This document shows positions 11,985 to 23,696 of a DNA stretch of 64,000 nt, piece by piece; position 1 is the first letter of the stretch, and every line of letters begins with the position of its first letter. The DNA comes from Cyrtodaria siliqua. Lineage: Eukaryota; Mollusca; Bivalvia; Adapedonta; Hiatellidae. The stretch spans positions 62,001-126,000 of the forward strand of contig JAWPHD010004478.1 in the NCBI GenBank assembly GCA_037043455.1, written 5' to 3'. Under the pieces are notes generated by a model. It was given only the letters and a program-made list of their open reading frames with translations. It was not told where the DNA came from and searched no databases. Both the position numbers and the translations under genes were made by a program.

Positions 11985-12679
11985 GTTACCCTTCATCAGC
12001 CCGTTCGTCAGCACGTCACACCTTGGCAAATTTTTTTTCCATTTTCTTCATGATGCTAATCCTACCATAAAAATTCCTACACAGTGACACTCGGAAACTT
12101 GATTCCCCATGCCAGTAAGATGATGAATACAAAATTAAAACTGTCATTTGTCGCTGGCCATTTCATAAGAATCATCACCTTCTCACTTATAAGTGAAGCT
12201 TCCAGTTAGATTTGAACAGGCAGCGGTGAGAAGCCAGATGGCTGATGACCAATGGTACTATATGCCTCATCCACTATCAAGGTGCAAGCAACAAAATCCT
12301 AAAAATCACATTTAAGCATCTTGCTGAGTTTTAAAAATGAAACTCCTGCAGTAAAAATGGTCCCGTCCAGGGTGTCGCAATGATTTTGTATTGTTTTGTT
12401 GGACCACCTTGTGGTTCCCAGACAAGAATAGGTTCACTGCTTATCCAGACAAGGAGGTAAAACAATCCCGAATTCATGTTAATTGTGTCATGTTTGCCCC
12501 TTCGCAGCAATATTTTTCACTCTTTTGGGAATGGTACCACTACCCATTCAATTGGGAAAATTTTGCCTTAATTTGGGAATTTTTCACTATCAAACAAAAG
12601 CATTATTGTATGCATTGCAAACACATTACCATGGTTACATTCTCTTGTAGTATTTCATTACCCTCACCTAAAAGAATGT
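11985..12679. other. non-coding DNA, nothing recognised
   Basis: No gene or repeat structure that I can support. Several frames are open for up to ~100 codons near 12390-12700 but show no protein-like features. Confidence 0.35.
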
Positions 12680-13808
12680 CAGGGCTTTCCCCAGGATTTT
12701 TTTAAGGAGTGGTGGCATTTTTTGCGTACAAAGGGGGATAGGTGCGGGAAAGGGGGTGGTACCCCCTTCCCGCGTCAATATTTTTTTTAAATGCCAGTTG
12801 ATTAGAAGATATTTGGCGTATATCTGTTATCAGAAGGAATGAATGAAATAATAAAATAACATCATATTTTATTATATATTTATTTCAAAATCTTTTAATA
12901 AAAAATGCTAGAAAATCACTTTCTGACAGAATAAAAGACATCTCATAGCACATATAATCACTGAACAGTCAGTTTCTTTAACTTATATAGCACATACAAC
13001 GAAACACTTTCTTATACTGTATTACATAACACTGTTTGCTGTTTGCTATATAGGCTAATATTCTAATATCAAATGCAATTGGTGGCAACCTTAAATATTT
13101 AATAAAGAAATATTTATATAATAACAAAATCTTCACTGAACTTCAATAAGCAAACTGACGATTTCTCTTTAAAGTTCCCGAAAATATCAATTAATTAGCG
13201 TAATTATCAAGATAAAAAATCAGTTATATATGCTACCTTAATTATTTGATTGAGTTATTATTAAATAATTACAAAATATCTACCTCATTCGTGATACTTA
13301 CCGACAAAGCTGACGATTTAAACGTTGATTAGTGTTTACAAATTCATCTAATACACGATAAACGTTCAATTAAATTATCCATTAAAACCCGTCATTTATC
13401 CCCATGCGTTACAAATACCAATCAACGATACTGCTCACCTTTAATCATGACCAAATTGGGCAATAAACCAAATTTAATTAGCGGCACTCACTCCCCCAAT
13501 CATCTGTTGTTTACATAACACTTAGCATATAATCTGCGAGACACAGTAACACAAGCCCTGTGTATTGAGTACCACGTGACCGCCTTTACTGCATCAACAC
13601 GCGTCATAGCTTCTGGCAGTTTACACACAGTCAAGTAATCGGTCAGCTGTTCAATATGGCCTAAGGGAAAATTGTATATTGATAGGATTAAGGGATCGCG
13701 GCAACGAATTTAAAGCATCGCGGCTACATTAAGGCGTGGCGGTAAGTCACTTTCTGAGTTGAAGGCATCGCGGCACCGCCACGCCTTAAATGGCTGGGGA
13801 AAGCCCTG
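12680..13808. mobile_element. 1.13-kb inverted-repeat element with AATGT target duplication
   Basis: The left end CAGGGCTTTCCCCAGGA pairs with the right end TGGCTGGGGAAAGCCCTG. The arms continue for about 30 bp (GGTGGC against GCCACGCC). AATGT occurs immediately outside both ends (12675-12679 and 13809-13813), which fits a 5-bp target site duplication. There is no transposase frame. CAGGG...CCCTG ends resemble hAT-type elements, but the 5-bp duplication does not fit the 8 bp expected for hAT, so the superfamily is left open. Confidence 0.65.
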
Positions 13809-14110
13809 AATGTAGTTCCCCACTTCTTCTCTTTAAATAAAATCAATCGAAATATAACAAATAAATGATGGGGAGTTTTTCACTCCAACTGGAAAAAAGA
13901 CATACTTTTTGCCATTGTACCATTATTCAGTACCACTTACGTAAGGAAAAAAACACTGCTTCATCACCATCATTGTATTATTTCAGGTGTTACGTGAGTG
14001 GTGGCAGAAGCTCCAGTGAAAAGTGTAGTGTTTACAACAAAATTTGCATTTACAACAACATTTGCGGCATGCTGTTCTGCATGTGAAATGGTTCTGCCTG
14101 TATTTTACCT

Positions 14111-16315
14111 CGATGGGCCTGTAATGTTTACCTCAATGTAAATGAACGATGTAATGTTTACCTCAATGTAAATGAAAGATGAGCCTGTAATGTTCATTCC
14201 TGTAAATGAAAGATGGGCCTGTAATGTTCATTCCTGTAAATGAAAGATGGGCCTGTAATGTTCATTCATGTCAATGAAAGATGGGCCTGTAATGTTCATT
14301 CCTGTAAATGAAAGATGGGCTTGTAATGTTCATTCATGTCAATGAAAGATGGGCCTGTAATGTTCATTCCTGTCAATGAAAGATGGGCTTGTAATGTTCA
14401 TTCCTGTAAATGAAAGATGGGCCTGTAATGTTCATTCCTGTAAATGAAAGATGGGCCTGTAATGTTCATTCCTGTAAATGAAAGATGGGCCTGTAATGTT
14501 CATTCCTGTAAATGAAAGATGGGCTTGTAATGTTCATTCCTGTAAATGAAAGATGGGCCTGTAATGTTCATTCCTGTAAATGAAAGATGGGCCTGTAATG
14601 TTCATTCCTGTAAATGAAAGATGGGCTTGTAATGGTCATTCCTGTAAATGAAAAATGGGCCTGTACTGTTCATTCCTGTAAATGTAAGATGGGCCTGTAA
14701 TGTTCATTCCTGTAAATGAAAGATGGGCCTTTAATGTTCATTCCTGTAAATGAAAGATGGGCCTATAATGTTCATTCATGTCAATGAAAGACGGGCCTGT
14801 AATGTTCATTCCTGTAAATGAAAGATGGGCCTGTAAGGTTCATTCATGTCAATGAGAGATGGGCCTGTAATGTTCATTCCTATAAATGAAAGATGTGCCT
14901 GTAATGTTAATTCCTGTAAATGAAAGATGGGCCTGTAATGTTCATTCCTGTCAATGAAAGATGGGCTTGTAATGTTCATTCCTATAAATGAAAGATGTGC
15001 CTGTAATGTTAATTCCTGTAAATGAAAGATGGGCCTGTAATGTTCATTCCTGTCAATGAAAGATGGGCTTGTAATGTTCATTCCTGTAAATGAAAGATGG
15101 GCCTGTAATGTTAATTCCTGTAAATGAAAGATTGGCCTGTAATGTTCATTCATTTCAATGAAAGATGGGCCTGTAATGTTCATTCCTGTAAATGAAAGAT
15201 GGGCCTGTAATGTTAATTCCTGTAAATGAAAGATGGGCCTGTAATGTTCATTCCTGTAAATGAAAGATGGGCCTGTAATGTTCATTCCTGTAAATGAAAG
15301 ATGGGCCTGTAATGTTAATTCCTGTAAATGAAAGATTGGCCTGTAAGGTTCATTCCTGTCAATGAAAGATGGGCTTGTAATGTTCATTCCTGTAAATGAA
15401 AGATGGGCCTGTAATGTTCATTCATGTCAATGAAAGATGGGCTTGTAATGTTCATTCCTGTAAATGAAAGATGGGCCTGTAATATTCATTCCTGTCAATG
15501 AAAAATGGGCTTGTAATGTTCATTCCTGTAAATGAAAGATGGGCCTGTAATGTTCATTCCTGTAAATGAAAGATGGGCCTGTAATGTTCATTCCTGTAAA
15601 TGAAAGATGGGCTTGTAATGTCCATTCCTGTAAATGAAAGATGGGCCTGTAATGTTCATTCCTGTAAATGAAAGATGGGCCTGTAATGTCCATTCCTGTA
15701 AATGAAAGATGGGCCTGTAATGTTCATTCCTGTAAATGAAAGATGGGCCTGTACTGTTCATTCCTGTAAATGAAAGACGGGCCTGTAATGTTCATTCCTG
15801 TAAATGAAAGATGGGCCTGTAATGTTCATTCCTGTAAATGAAAGATGGGCCTATAATGTTCATTCATGTCAATGAAAGATGGGCTTGTAATGTTCATTCC
15901 TGTAAATGAAAGATGGGCCTGTAATGTTAATTCCTGTAAATGAAAGATGGGCCTGTAATGTTCATTCCTGTCAATGAAAGATGGGCTTGTAATGTTCATT
16001 CCTGTAAATGAAAGATGGGCCTGTAATGTTAATTCCTGTAAATGAAAGATGGGCCTGTAATGTTCATTCCTGTAAATGAAAGATGGGCCTGTAATGTTCA
16101 TTCCTGTAAATGAAAGATGGGCCTGTAATGTTAATTCCTGTAAATGAAAGATGGGCCTGTAATGTTCATTCCTGTCAATGAAAGATGGGCTTGTAATGTT
16201 CATTCCTGTAAATGAAAGATGGGTCTGTAATGTTCATTCCTGTCAATGAAAAATGGGCTTGTTATGTTCATTCCTGTAAATGAAAGATGGGCCTGTAATG
16301 TTCATTCCTGTAAAC
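14111..16315. repeat. 34-bp minisatellite, about 65 copies
   Basis: The unit is close to 'gggcctgtaatgttcattcc' plus 'tgtaaatgaaagat'. Variants (tcaatg for taaatg, cttgta for cctgta, ttaatt for ttcatt) occur in recurring blocks, which points to higher-order amplification. Because 34 is not a multiple of 3, the open minus-strand frames (for example 14806-15387) have a 34-residue period. They are repeat artefacts. Confidence 0.95.
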
Positions 16316-16540
16316 TTTTTTTTGTCGCGACTACTCCTCTGAAACTACTGGATGGATTTTCATGAAACTTCACAGGGGTGTTGCTCTTGATGTCTAGTTG
16401 ATCCTAGCAAAAATTCAGGTCAGCCGGAAATTCAAGATTTTGTAGCGACTACTTTTCGAAAACCGTAAGTGATATTGATTTGGAACCTTTACCAAAATGA
16501 CCGGCATGACATGTAGTTGATCCTAACCAAAGTTCATTTT
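16316..16540. repeat. dispersed repeat fragment between two tandem arrays
   Basis: Text such as 'ctgaaactactggatggatt' and 'catgaaacttcacaggggtg' resembles short interspersed repeats common in lophotrochozoan genomes. That comparison is from memory. It has no coding content. Confidence 0.35.
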
Positions 16541-17590
16541 GATATGAAAAGAGTGTGCCATGAAATAAGGGGACTGACTTCAAGCACGTGACTGGTTGTT
16601 TACTGCCCAGCACGTACAAACTCAAAAACAGTTTTATTGGAAAAGAGTCGAGAAAAGGGGACTGAGTTCAAGCATGTGACTGGTTATTTACCACCCACCA
16701 TGCACAAACTCAAAAATAGTGTGATTGTCAAAGAGTGTATTGTGGAAAAGGGGACTGAGTTCAAGCATGTGACTGGTTGTTTACCGCCCAGCATGCTCAA
16801 ACTCAAAAACAGTGTTACTGAGAAAGCCTGTGCTATGAAAAGGGCACTGAGTGACTGGTTGTTTACTGCCCAGAACATGCAAACTCAAAAACAGTGTTAT
16901 TGGAAAAGAGTGTGCTGTAAAAAGTGGACTGAGTTCAAGCAAGTGACTGGTTGTTTACCGCCCAGTACGCATAAACTAAAAACAGTGTGAATTGTAAAAG
17001 AGTGTGATGTGAAAAAGGGGACTGAGTTCAATCACGTGACTGGTTGTTTAACACCCAGCATGCAAAAATTCAAAAACAGTGTGATTATCAAAGAGTGTAT
17101 TGTGAAAAAGGGGACTGACTGACTTCAAGCACGTGACTGGTTGTTTACCGCCCAGCACACGCAAACTCAAAAACAGTGTTATTGGGAAAGAATGTGCAGT
17201 GAAAAGGGCACTGAGTTCAAGCATGTGACTGGTTGTTTACCGCCCAGCACACGCAAACTCAAAAACAGTGTTATTGGGAAAGAATGTGCAGTGAAAAGGG
17301 CACTGAGTTCAAGCATGTGACTGGTTGTTTACCGCCCAGCATGGGCAATCTTAAAAACAGTGTTATTGGGAAAGAGTGTGCAGTGAAAAGGGGACTGAGT
17401 TCAAGTATGTGGCTGGTTGTTTATCACCCAGCACATGCAAACTCAAAACAAGTGTTATTCTTAAGAGTGTGCTGTAAAATGGGGACTGAGTTCAAGCACG
17501 TGACTGGTTGTTTACTGCCCAGCACAAGCAAACTCAAAAACAGTGTTATTGGAAAAGAGTGTGCTGTCAAAATGTGACTAGGTGCAAGCA
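16540..17590. repeat. ~92-bp tandem repeat, first block
   Basis: The unit contains 'ggggactgagttcaagcacg', 'tgactggttgtttaccgccc' and 'aaactcaaaaacagtgttat'. About 11 diverged copies are present. Frames open across several units (16637-16990, 17233-17577) reflect the repeat. Confidence 0.9.
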
Positions 17591-18194
17591 TGTGTGTAAT
17601 ATAGCCTGTCCAATTCCTTCTTATTATAAAACACAAAGTCAGTTCTTGTCTAAGTAGTTTAATTCTCGATCATATAGTCTTTACTAATACATATATACGT
17701 TCTAACTGCTTAAGTTAACAAACTGTGCCGGTCTGAAATAATACCTCAGAGCGGGCTTATTTATACTAAAATCTCAATATGTTATAAAACAATGGTTCTT
17801 TGTTTGAGTCCATTAGGACCCACATGCTGACGTTAAATTGATGGTAAATGGCATAAGTATTAGATTCACACCAATTAGTATGATTCCTACCCTGTTTGTG
17901 ACTTGACTAATGGTGGTACCGACAACTTATCGTCGTCGTTTTTATCGTGTTTTATGGTCAAGTATAAGTTAACCGATCGCTAATTACTATATACTTGATC
18001 AATACACACAAATGTTCCTTGTTAAACATGAGTGGCCGGAGTTAATTATATGGCTCTGTTAGTTTTACAAGTGATTCGGCATGACCCGTATCTTAATATT
18101 TCCTGTTGATCATGACCAAGTTATTAAGCTGTCAGCAAGTTCGTATTTCATATATTATATAGTTGATAATATACTTTGAGATATGACTATTTTA
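17591..18194. other. unique-looking insert splitting the 92-bp array
   Basis: About 600 bp of AT-rich sequence unrelated to the repeat on either side, with no coding frame. No clear terminal repeats were found, so insertion versus array edge cannot be settled from sequence alone. Confidence 0.45.
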
Positions 18195-18715
18195 CATGTG
18201 GCTGATTGTTTAACACCCATCACAGGCAAACTCAAAAACAAGTGTTATTGGAAAAAAGTTTGCTGTAAAAAGGGGACTGAGTTTAAGCATGTGACTAGTT
18301 GTTTATCGTCCAGCACGTGCAAACTCAAAAACAGTGCTATTCTTAAGAGCGTGCTGTGAAATGGCGACTGAGTTCAAGCACGTGATTGGTTGTTTACCTC
18401 CCAGCATGTGCAAATTCAAAAACAGTGTTATTGAAAAGAAGTGTGCAGTGAAAAGGGGACTGAGTTCAAGCACGTGGCTGGTTGTTTAACACACAGCATG
18501 CGCAAACTAAAAAACAGTGTTATTGGAAAAGAGTGTGCTGTGCAAATGGAACTGAGTGCAAGCATGTGGCTGATTGTTTACTGCCCAGCACGCACAAACT
18601 CAAAAACAGTGTTATTCTTAAGAGTGTGCAGCAAAAAGGGCACTGAGTTCAAGCATGTCACTCGTTGTTTACCTCCCAGCATGCGCAAACTCAAAAACAG
18701 TGTTATTGATAATAA
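18195..18715. repeat. ~92-bp tandem repeat, second block
   Basis: This is the same unit as 16540-17590, with about five to six further copies. It ends abruptly at the hairpin that starts near 18717. Confidence 0.9.
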
Positions 18716-18716
18716 A

Positions 18717-18835
18717 TAGATTATTTAACTGCTGTGTTCGATTATAGGGAAATCCTTCACTCGATGATAGGCGCGTTTTGTTTACCATCTCGTGAAGGAT
18801 TTCCCAAAATCGATCCCAGCAGTTAAATAATCTCT
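18717..18835. repeat. 119-bp hairpin at the edge of the satellite
   Basis: The arm 'agattatttaactgctgtgt' through 'gaaatccttcac' pairs with 'gtgaaggatttccc' through 'agcagttaaataatct', with ~45-bp arms and a ~30-bp loop. It sits exactly between the 92-bp array and the 180/360-bp satellite, as would the terminal hairpin of a repeat-carrying transposon. Confidence 0.65.
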
Positions 18836-19171
18836 ATATCTTTACTATTTTTGCCATTTTTTGCCAAAAGACCCATATTTATCCCTTCATTTATTTATTA
18901 TTTCATTGACATATATCAATACACTTCAATGGGTAAATAAAATAATGAATAAGCATTTAAATATATTTTTATTGAATTATTCCAGAAATCAGCAGTTTTA
19001 GTTATTTTTCCAGCATTTTGACCAAAGAGAAATACATTAAGGGATTCACGAACCTTTGTGGACCCTTTTAAAAATAAGCCGAAATTTATAAAATAGTATT
19101 ATACCTAATATGGTAAAAGAAAATAAGAGAAACGTTAAAGAAATAATTTTAAACTATTCCAGAAATTAGCA
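18836..19171. repeat. dimeric ~360-bp satellite, left flank of the Polinton
   Basis: Two related ~180-bp half-units are marked by 'attattccagaaatcagcag' (near 18975) and 'actattccagaaattagcag' (near 19155), alternating with 'ttttgccaaaagacccatat' blocks. The same alternation continues on the other side of the Polinton at 37286-38180 in the same orientation, so the Polinton interrupts one array. Confidence 0.85.
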
Positions 19172-19176
19172 GTTTT

Positions 19177-19508
19177 ATATATATGTATTTTGGGCATTCT
19201 GTTGTAATTTTTTTTTACCTCGAATTGCAGCAGAACGACCCCAAAATAAACACATATATAATAAATCACCATGAAATGGTGATTTTACTTGATTTATTAA
19301 AACTTTTTTAAAATAGGGGTAGTGAAGATTGCAAGTTTATTTTTTTTTAAATAAATCACCATGAAATGGTGATTTTACTTGATTTATTAAAACTTTTTTA
19401 AAATAGGGGTAGTGAAGATTGCAAGTTTAATTTTTTTTATAAGTTATCAAAATTATAAAATGTTTATTTAATACAAAACAAATTTGTTGATTTGTTATCA
19501 AAATTACA
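19177..19508 (+). repeat. Polinton left terminal inverted repeat
   Basis: It is complementary to 36918-37280. The outer ~84 bp are followed by two tandem 90-bp units (19261-19350 and 19351-19440) and an inner ~68-bp AT-rich part. Each 90-bp unit starts near a short hairpin, ATCACCAT-GAA-ATGGTGAT. In the outer 264 bp I count three mismatches to the other TIR. The inner part lacks about 31 bp that are present on the right. Confidence 0.95.
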
Positions 19509-19581
19509 TTTAATTAACAATTTTCTGACCTTGAATACAAAGGTGGTGGATCGTACTCAAACACATTACTAAAACAATTTA

Positions 19582-20175
19582 TTACACACTTTTTAGACTT
19601 TTTTGTAAGGTTGCCATTGCTTCCTTTCTTCCCTGCTCTACTAGTTCTTTTTTTTGAGCTTCACTTATTTTAGCCTTTTTTTGTTTGGTGTCTTCTTTTA
19701 AACTATAATATTTATCTAACTCATCTAAAATCATCTTAAACTCTTGATCAGATATTTGTGCATCACTCAACGCTTTTGATATTAACTGCTTTATGCTATT
19801 TAACTTAGCCTCTGCCAAAGTTTTTATTTCATGATGTTTTTGAGCTTTTGCATTAAGCTTGCGTCTGATAAAATTAATACAAACACCTGTAGCTCCACAT
19901 ACTATTGCTGCTATTTCTAAAGGTAACAAAACTGGAATAACAAATCCAATTCCAGCCATAATAACACCTGCTGATATCAAGGTAGTGTCAATTCCATCTG
20001 TAATATTAATACCACGTTTATATTTTTTATAAAGTGACTGACGTATATCTCGTTCTGTTATTAACTTTTTTTCAATTTCTGAAATCTTTTGTAATCTATA
20101 ATTTTGTCCGTCTTCCACTGAATTTTCCACTGGCAAATCAGGATATAAACTTGGTGCTGTCGGTTGCTTCGGCAT
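19582..20175 (-). CDS. Polinton membrane-associated protein (function unknown)
   Basis: This 197-residue frame is the first gene inside the left TIR. It has a proline-rich N-terminus (PTAPSLYPDLPVE), a charged helix, then a long hydrophobic stretch at about residues 66-102 (GVIMAGIGFVIPVLLPLEIA and onward) that would span the membrane once or twice, and a Lys/Glu-rich, probably coiled-coil C-terminal half. Glycine- and alanine-rich hydrophobic segments of this sort are common in small structural or membrane-active virion proteins, but I cannot name a family. It starts right after an AT-rich leader (20176-20197) and reads in the same direction as the broken small gene upstream of it. I believe relatives occur in other invertebrate Polintons, but that is recollection, not a search. 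Confidence 0.75.
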   Translation of the reverse strand: MPKQPTAPSLYPDLPVENSVEDGQNYRLQKISEIEKKLITERDIRQSLYKKYKRGINITDGIDTTLISAGVIMAGIGFVIPVLLPLEIAAIVCGATGVCINFIRRKLNAKAQKHHEIKTLAEAKLNSIKQLISKALSDAQISDQEFKMILDELDKYYSLKEDTKQKKAKISEAQKKELVEQGRKEAMATLQKSLKSV

Positions 20176-20197
20176 TTTTTTATTAATAAATAAAAAA

Positions 20198-20500
20198 TTA
20201 AATTAATTCAATTAATAATGATGCCACCGTATTTACAGCTGTAGCGTTAGCAACCTTGCATACAAAGTTAACAACAGAACCAGCACCAATCTCTAAAGGT
20301 TCATCAAAGTTATCATGATTGCGTGGGATGATGTGAAGCGTTATACCATAATTTGGTTGTTCAACACCATTGACAGAAACTATTACAGTTACGTCACCAA
20401 CTAATCGGTCACTTGCTAAACCTATTCCCATAATCCGTCCACGGCGTGTCATTACATGCCCCACATTTGATTCTGCTCCACCGTTACCAAATGAGAGTAT
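20198..20500 (-). pseudogene. C-terminal part of a split small capsid-region protein
   Basis: On the minus strand an open frame runs from upstream of 20500 to the stop at 20198. The convincing protein-like part begins around residues RILSFGNGGAES and continues through VMTRRGRIMGIGL to a hydrophobic, beta-rich end (NTVASLLIELI). There is no proper ATG: the first in-frame ATG is well inside a conserved-looking stretch, and upstream the frame runs into A-rich repeats. The N-terminal piece on the same strand at 23698-23871 likewise lacks an end. The simplest reading is one gene of about 150-170 residues split by the sequence at about 20500-23697. A small beta-rich protein next to the penton-like gene could be a vertex or fibre component, but that is a guess. 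Confidence 0.6.
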
Positions 20501-21044
20501 TCTATTGGGATTTATTTTGAAAAAATATTCTGGCCCTTGAATTGCTGAAAAAAAATATCCTGGCTCTGACTTGAAGGGAAAAAAATAAACAGTCCCTCAA
20601 ATTGTTGGAAAAAAATAATCTGGCTCTGAGTCCAATTAGAGGAAAAAAATCTGGCTCCTTCTTCAGTCAATAAGATAAATGTAGATCTACTTCATCAGCC
20701 ACTGAATTCAACATGGATATGTTTAACCACAATCTGGCTACATCCACAACTTCTGCTCAGAAGTTTATTGAAATCTCAAGTTGAAATGAGTTGTAGAAGA
20801 CAGTGATAGTATTAATGGTTGTAATAAATGTGATGTTCATAGATCATGGTAGTAATACATGTGGTATACATTAGTCATGGCAGTTATAAATGTAGTATAC
20901 ACTGGCAATGGTGGCAGTAAATGTGTTGTATAACGTGTTATAAAGTGATCATGGTAGTAATTTGGTATACATTGATCATGGTAGTAATGAACATGATATT
21001 CATGGTTATAATTAATGTGGTATACATAAGTCATGGTTGTTATA

Positions 21045-21196
21045 AGGCCATTATTTTTTGATAATTTGTTTTACGAACCCTCCTACGACAAAACGAAATT
21101 AGGTTTTTTTATTTTTCCTTAGGGAATTTCCCCTTCCTCCTTCAGCTATTCTCTTTCTTGATGGTTTGTAAAACAAATAATAAAAAATAATGGCCT
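21045..21196. mobile_element. 152-bp foldback MITE with AGGCC...GGCCT ends
   Basis: The ends AGGCCATTATTTTTTGATAA and TTATTTTTTAATAATGG-type complement pair over about 30 bp and enclose 'cttcctccttcagctattct'. The AGGCCA/TGGCCT termini are shared with the elements at 10562, 55708 and 59282. It lies within the insertion that splits the Polinton gene. Confidence 0.7.
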
Positions 21197-23647
21197 AAAT
21201 GTGATATACATTGGTCATGGTAGTATGTAAATATTGCAATCCTGTGAGGGTGACGGTGAATATTTGTCAACCTTCTAAGGCCATTTATTTTATTATACGG
21301 AAAAATATGTTTGAAAAAGATATTTGGTTCGGCTAAATTTTCCTTTGAAATACATGGTCACTTCTCTCTGTTCAAAATCACTATTCTGAGCACCTAGAAA
21401 ACATTTTTTGGCTGATGGCTCTTTATGTTCTTTTGGAATGTTCAGCTGTGAACTCACGAGTAAACTTCAAATCATCTTCAGAAAGTTGTGCAAACTGTGT
21501 CAGCCATTTTAGTAAATGTTCACTGATTTTCATTTGTGTATGTAGACATGCACTTTTCAGCAACTCACTCCACATCACAAGCGATATGCGATATTACAAA
21601 AATGGGGAAATAACAGTCTTTGAACATTGAACATGGATGTTTGACATGAGATATATTATTAATAAATATGGTATCAAGAGGTCATGGTAGTAATAAATGT
21701 ACGTAGTATGCATTGCTCATGGTAGTAATACATGGTGTATTCAGTGGTCATGGTAATAATAAATGTGATATTTAGTCTTAATAGTCATGGTAGTACTAAA
21801 TATGATATACAGTGGTCATGATAGTAATACTTGCAATATGCAGTGGTCATGGTAGTAGAAAATGAGGTAAAGAGTAGCCATGACAGTTATAGATGTGATG
21901 TACTTTGGACATGTTAGTAATCAATGTAGTATGCAGTGGTCATGATAGTATTACAATACAAGGGTCCTGGTACTTATATGCGATGGACTTTGTGAATATC
22001 ATCAACAAGTTAATGGACTTAAGAAGCAGCTTAAGCCACATGCAATGCCAAGTTACAGACAAAGTCATGGCCTATATGCCAGTGTTTATAAGAATGGTAT
22101 GGAACATGGTAGTCATTGCCCAGTACAAAACAATCCCCTACCAAACAAAACATCCAATCAATTCATAATTCAGAAGAGCAAAACGGGGCTCACATAGAAA
22201 GCAGACAAGTACAAGCATAACTAAATATTAACACCAGCACATGAAGTTCTATCCACCAAATATGGAAAGATCCATATTAAACAAAAGAGCTGTCGAAAGG
22301 ACAGCATTCTCCACTATTCAAGGTCAATTTTAAACAAGGTCAGTGTGGTCACTGACACTTCTGTCTCACCAACCATGCATGCCAGTTCATTCACAAGGTC
22401 AAGTCTTAATTGTGGAGGTTAATAGGTAGTGGCGACTGAGGTAGGGTGTAGGGGTGCGGGGTGGGGGTGGTCAGTGAACATATATTCCAAATATCAAAGC
22501 AAGACCTTCAGTACCCCAGAAAGAATATGAACTTGGAAGAGGGTGGGGAGGGGAAGTGAAGTGTTACTGAATAGGGAAAAAACACAGAAATAATACAATA
22601 TTTTCATTGGAGATGGGGGTTGAGAGGAGGGTGTTGGGAAGGGGATGGAAGAGAACAGGATGGATGCAGACATGGTAACTGAAGAATAGAATAAATATTT
22701 GTCTATCTGGGGAAGGTGTGGGGTTTATGTGGCTAATGCTATATACAGGCTTGCCATTGTGATTGGATGTATGCAGTGGTTTCATTGAAATATATGAAGC
22801 TGCTTAAAAAACTTTAACTGAAACTCTTAAGTTGAAAAAGAAACTATCATCTGGCTAAAATGAAATAAAAAGATATGAAACATGTGTCTGTAAGTGAAGA
22901 CACTTGTCAGGCTCCTTTGGCTGAGATATATATATGGCTAGTGGGTATTGAAATAAATGGACTTGCCAACAAAAATAAAATAAAATCAATTCTAAGTCGA
23001 AAAGTATAGGCTACACATTTTCTAAAATACAATACAGAAAATATTTATCCAGAAAAAGAGCCATAATTTTGCTAAAATGCAATACAGAGTTATGGAACAT
23101 GTGTCTGCTAGCATTCACGCTTTACTGAAGTTGTATTAATAATTAACAATCACCTATTGAAATAAAGAACTTGCCTAAAAACTTTAACCAGCATTTTGAA
23201 GTCGAACAAAAAAACATAACTTTGCTTAAATGCAATACAGAGTTAATATGGAACATGTGTCTACTAGTGCCCTTGACATTCCAAGCTTTACTGAAGTTTT
23301 GTTGATGTACGACTTTAAGTTGTTAAAATAAATGGATTTTGTCAAAAAAGAACTTTAACCAGAAATTCAAAGTAATAAAAAAAACATGCTTTTGCTTAAA
23401 TACCAAACAGAGTTATTGAACCTGTGTCTACCTGCAGTGTCCTTGATGGTACTGATGACATATTTCAAGTTTCACTGACCAGTGGTTGCTGAAATAACAG
23501 GACTTGCTAACAACTGAAAACCAACCTGACGATGCAGACATTGAGTAGATCTACAACAGCCCTTCTTATTCTACGAATAGTAAAACTTAAAAAAAAAATA
23601 TTCTGGCTTTCAAGTTCACGAAAAAAAATAATCTGGCCAGTGTATTA

Positions 23648-23649
<2 letters not shown>

Positions 23650-23695
<46 letters not shown>
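23650..23695. repeat. 46-base C homopolymer
   Basis: Uninterrupted C from 23650 to 23695, at the junction of the insertion with the N-terminal half of the split gene. A tract this long is prone to sequencing and assembly error, so its length and even the junction should be treated with caution. The glycine run in the minus-strand frame is only this tract translated. Confidence 0.95.

Positions 23696-23696
<1 letters not shown>

Noticed and set aside
10961..12029. Several 70-160 codon frames on both strands (IIVDICIY and STIIYMHI repeats)
   Set aside because: They come from the AT-rich 24-bp minisatellite.
14806..16203. Long minus-strand frames of 193 and 125 codons
   Set aside because: They are pure translation of the 34-bp minisatellite with a 34-residue period and no independent support.
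16637..18719. Frames of 92-117 codons containing GTEFKHVTGCLPPS
   Set aside because: They are generated by the ~92-bp tandem repeat, and neighbouring units break the frame.
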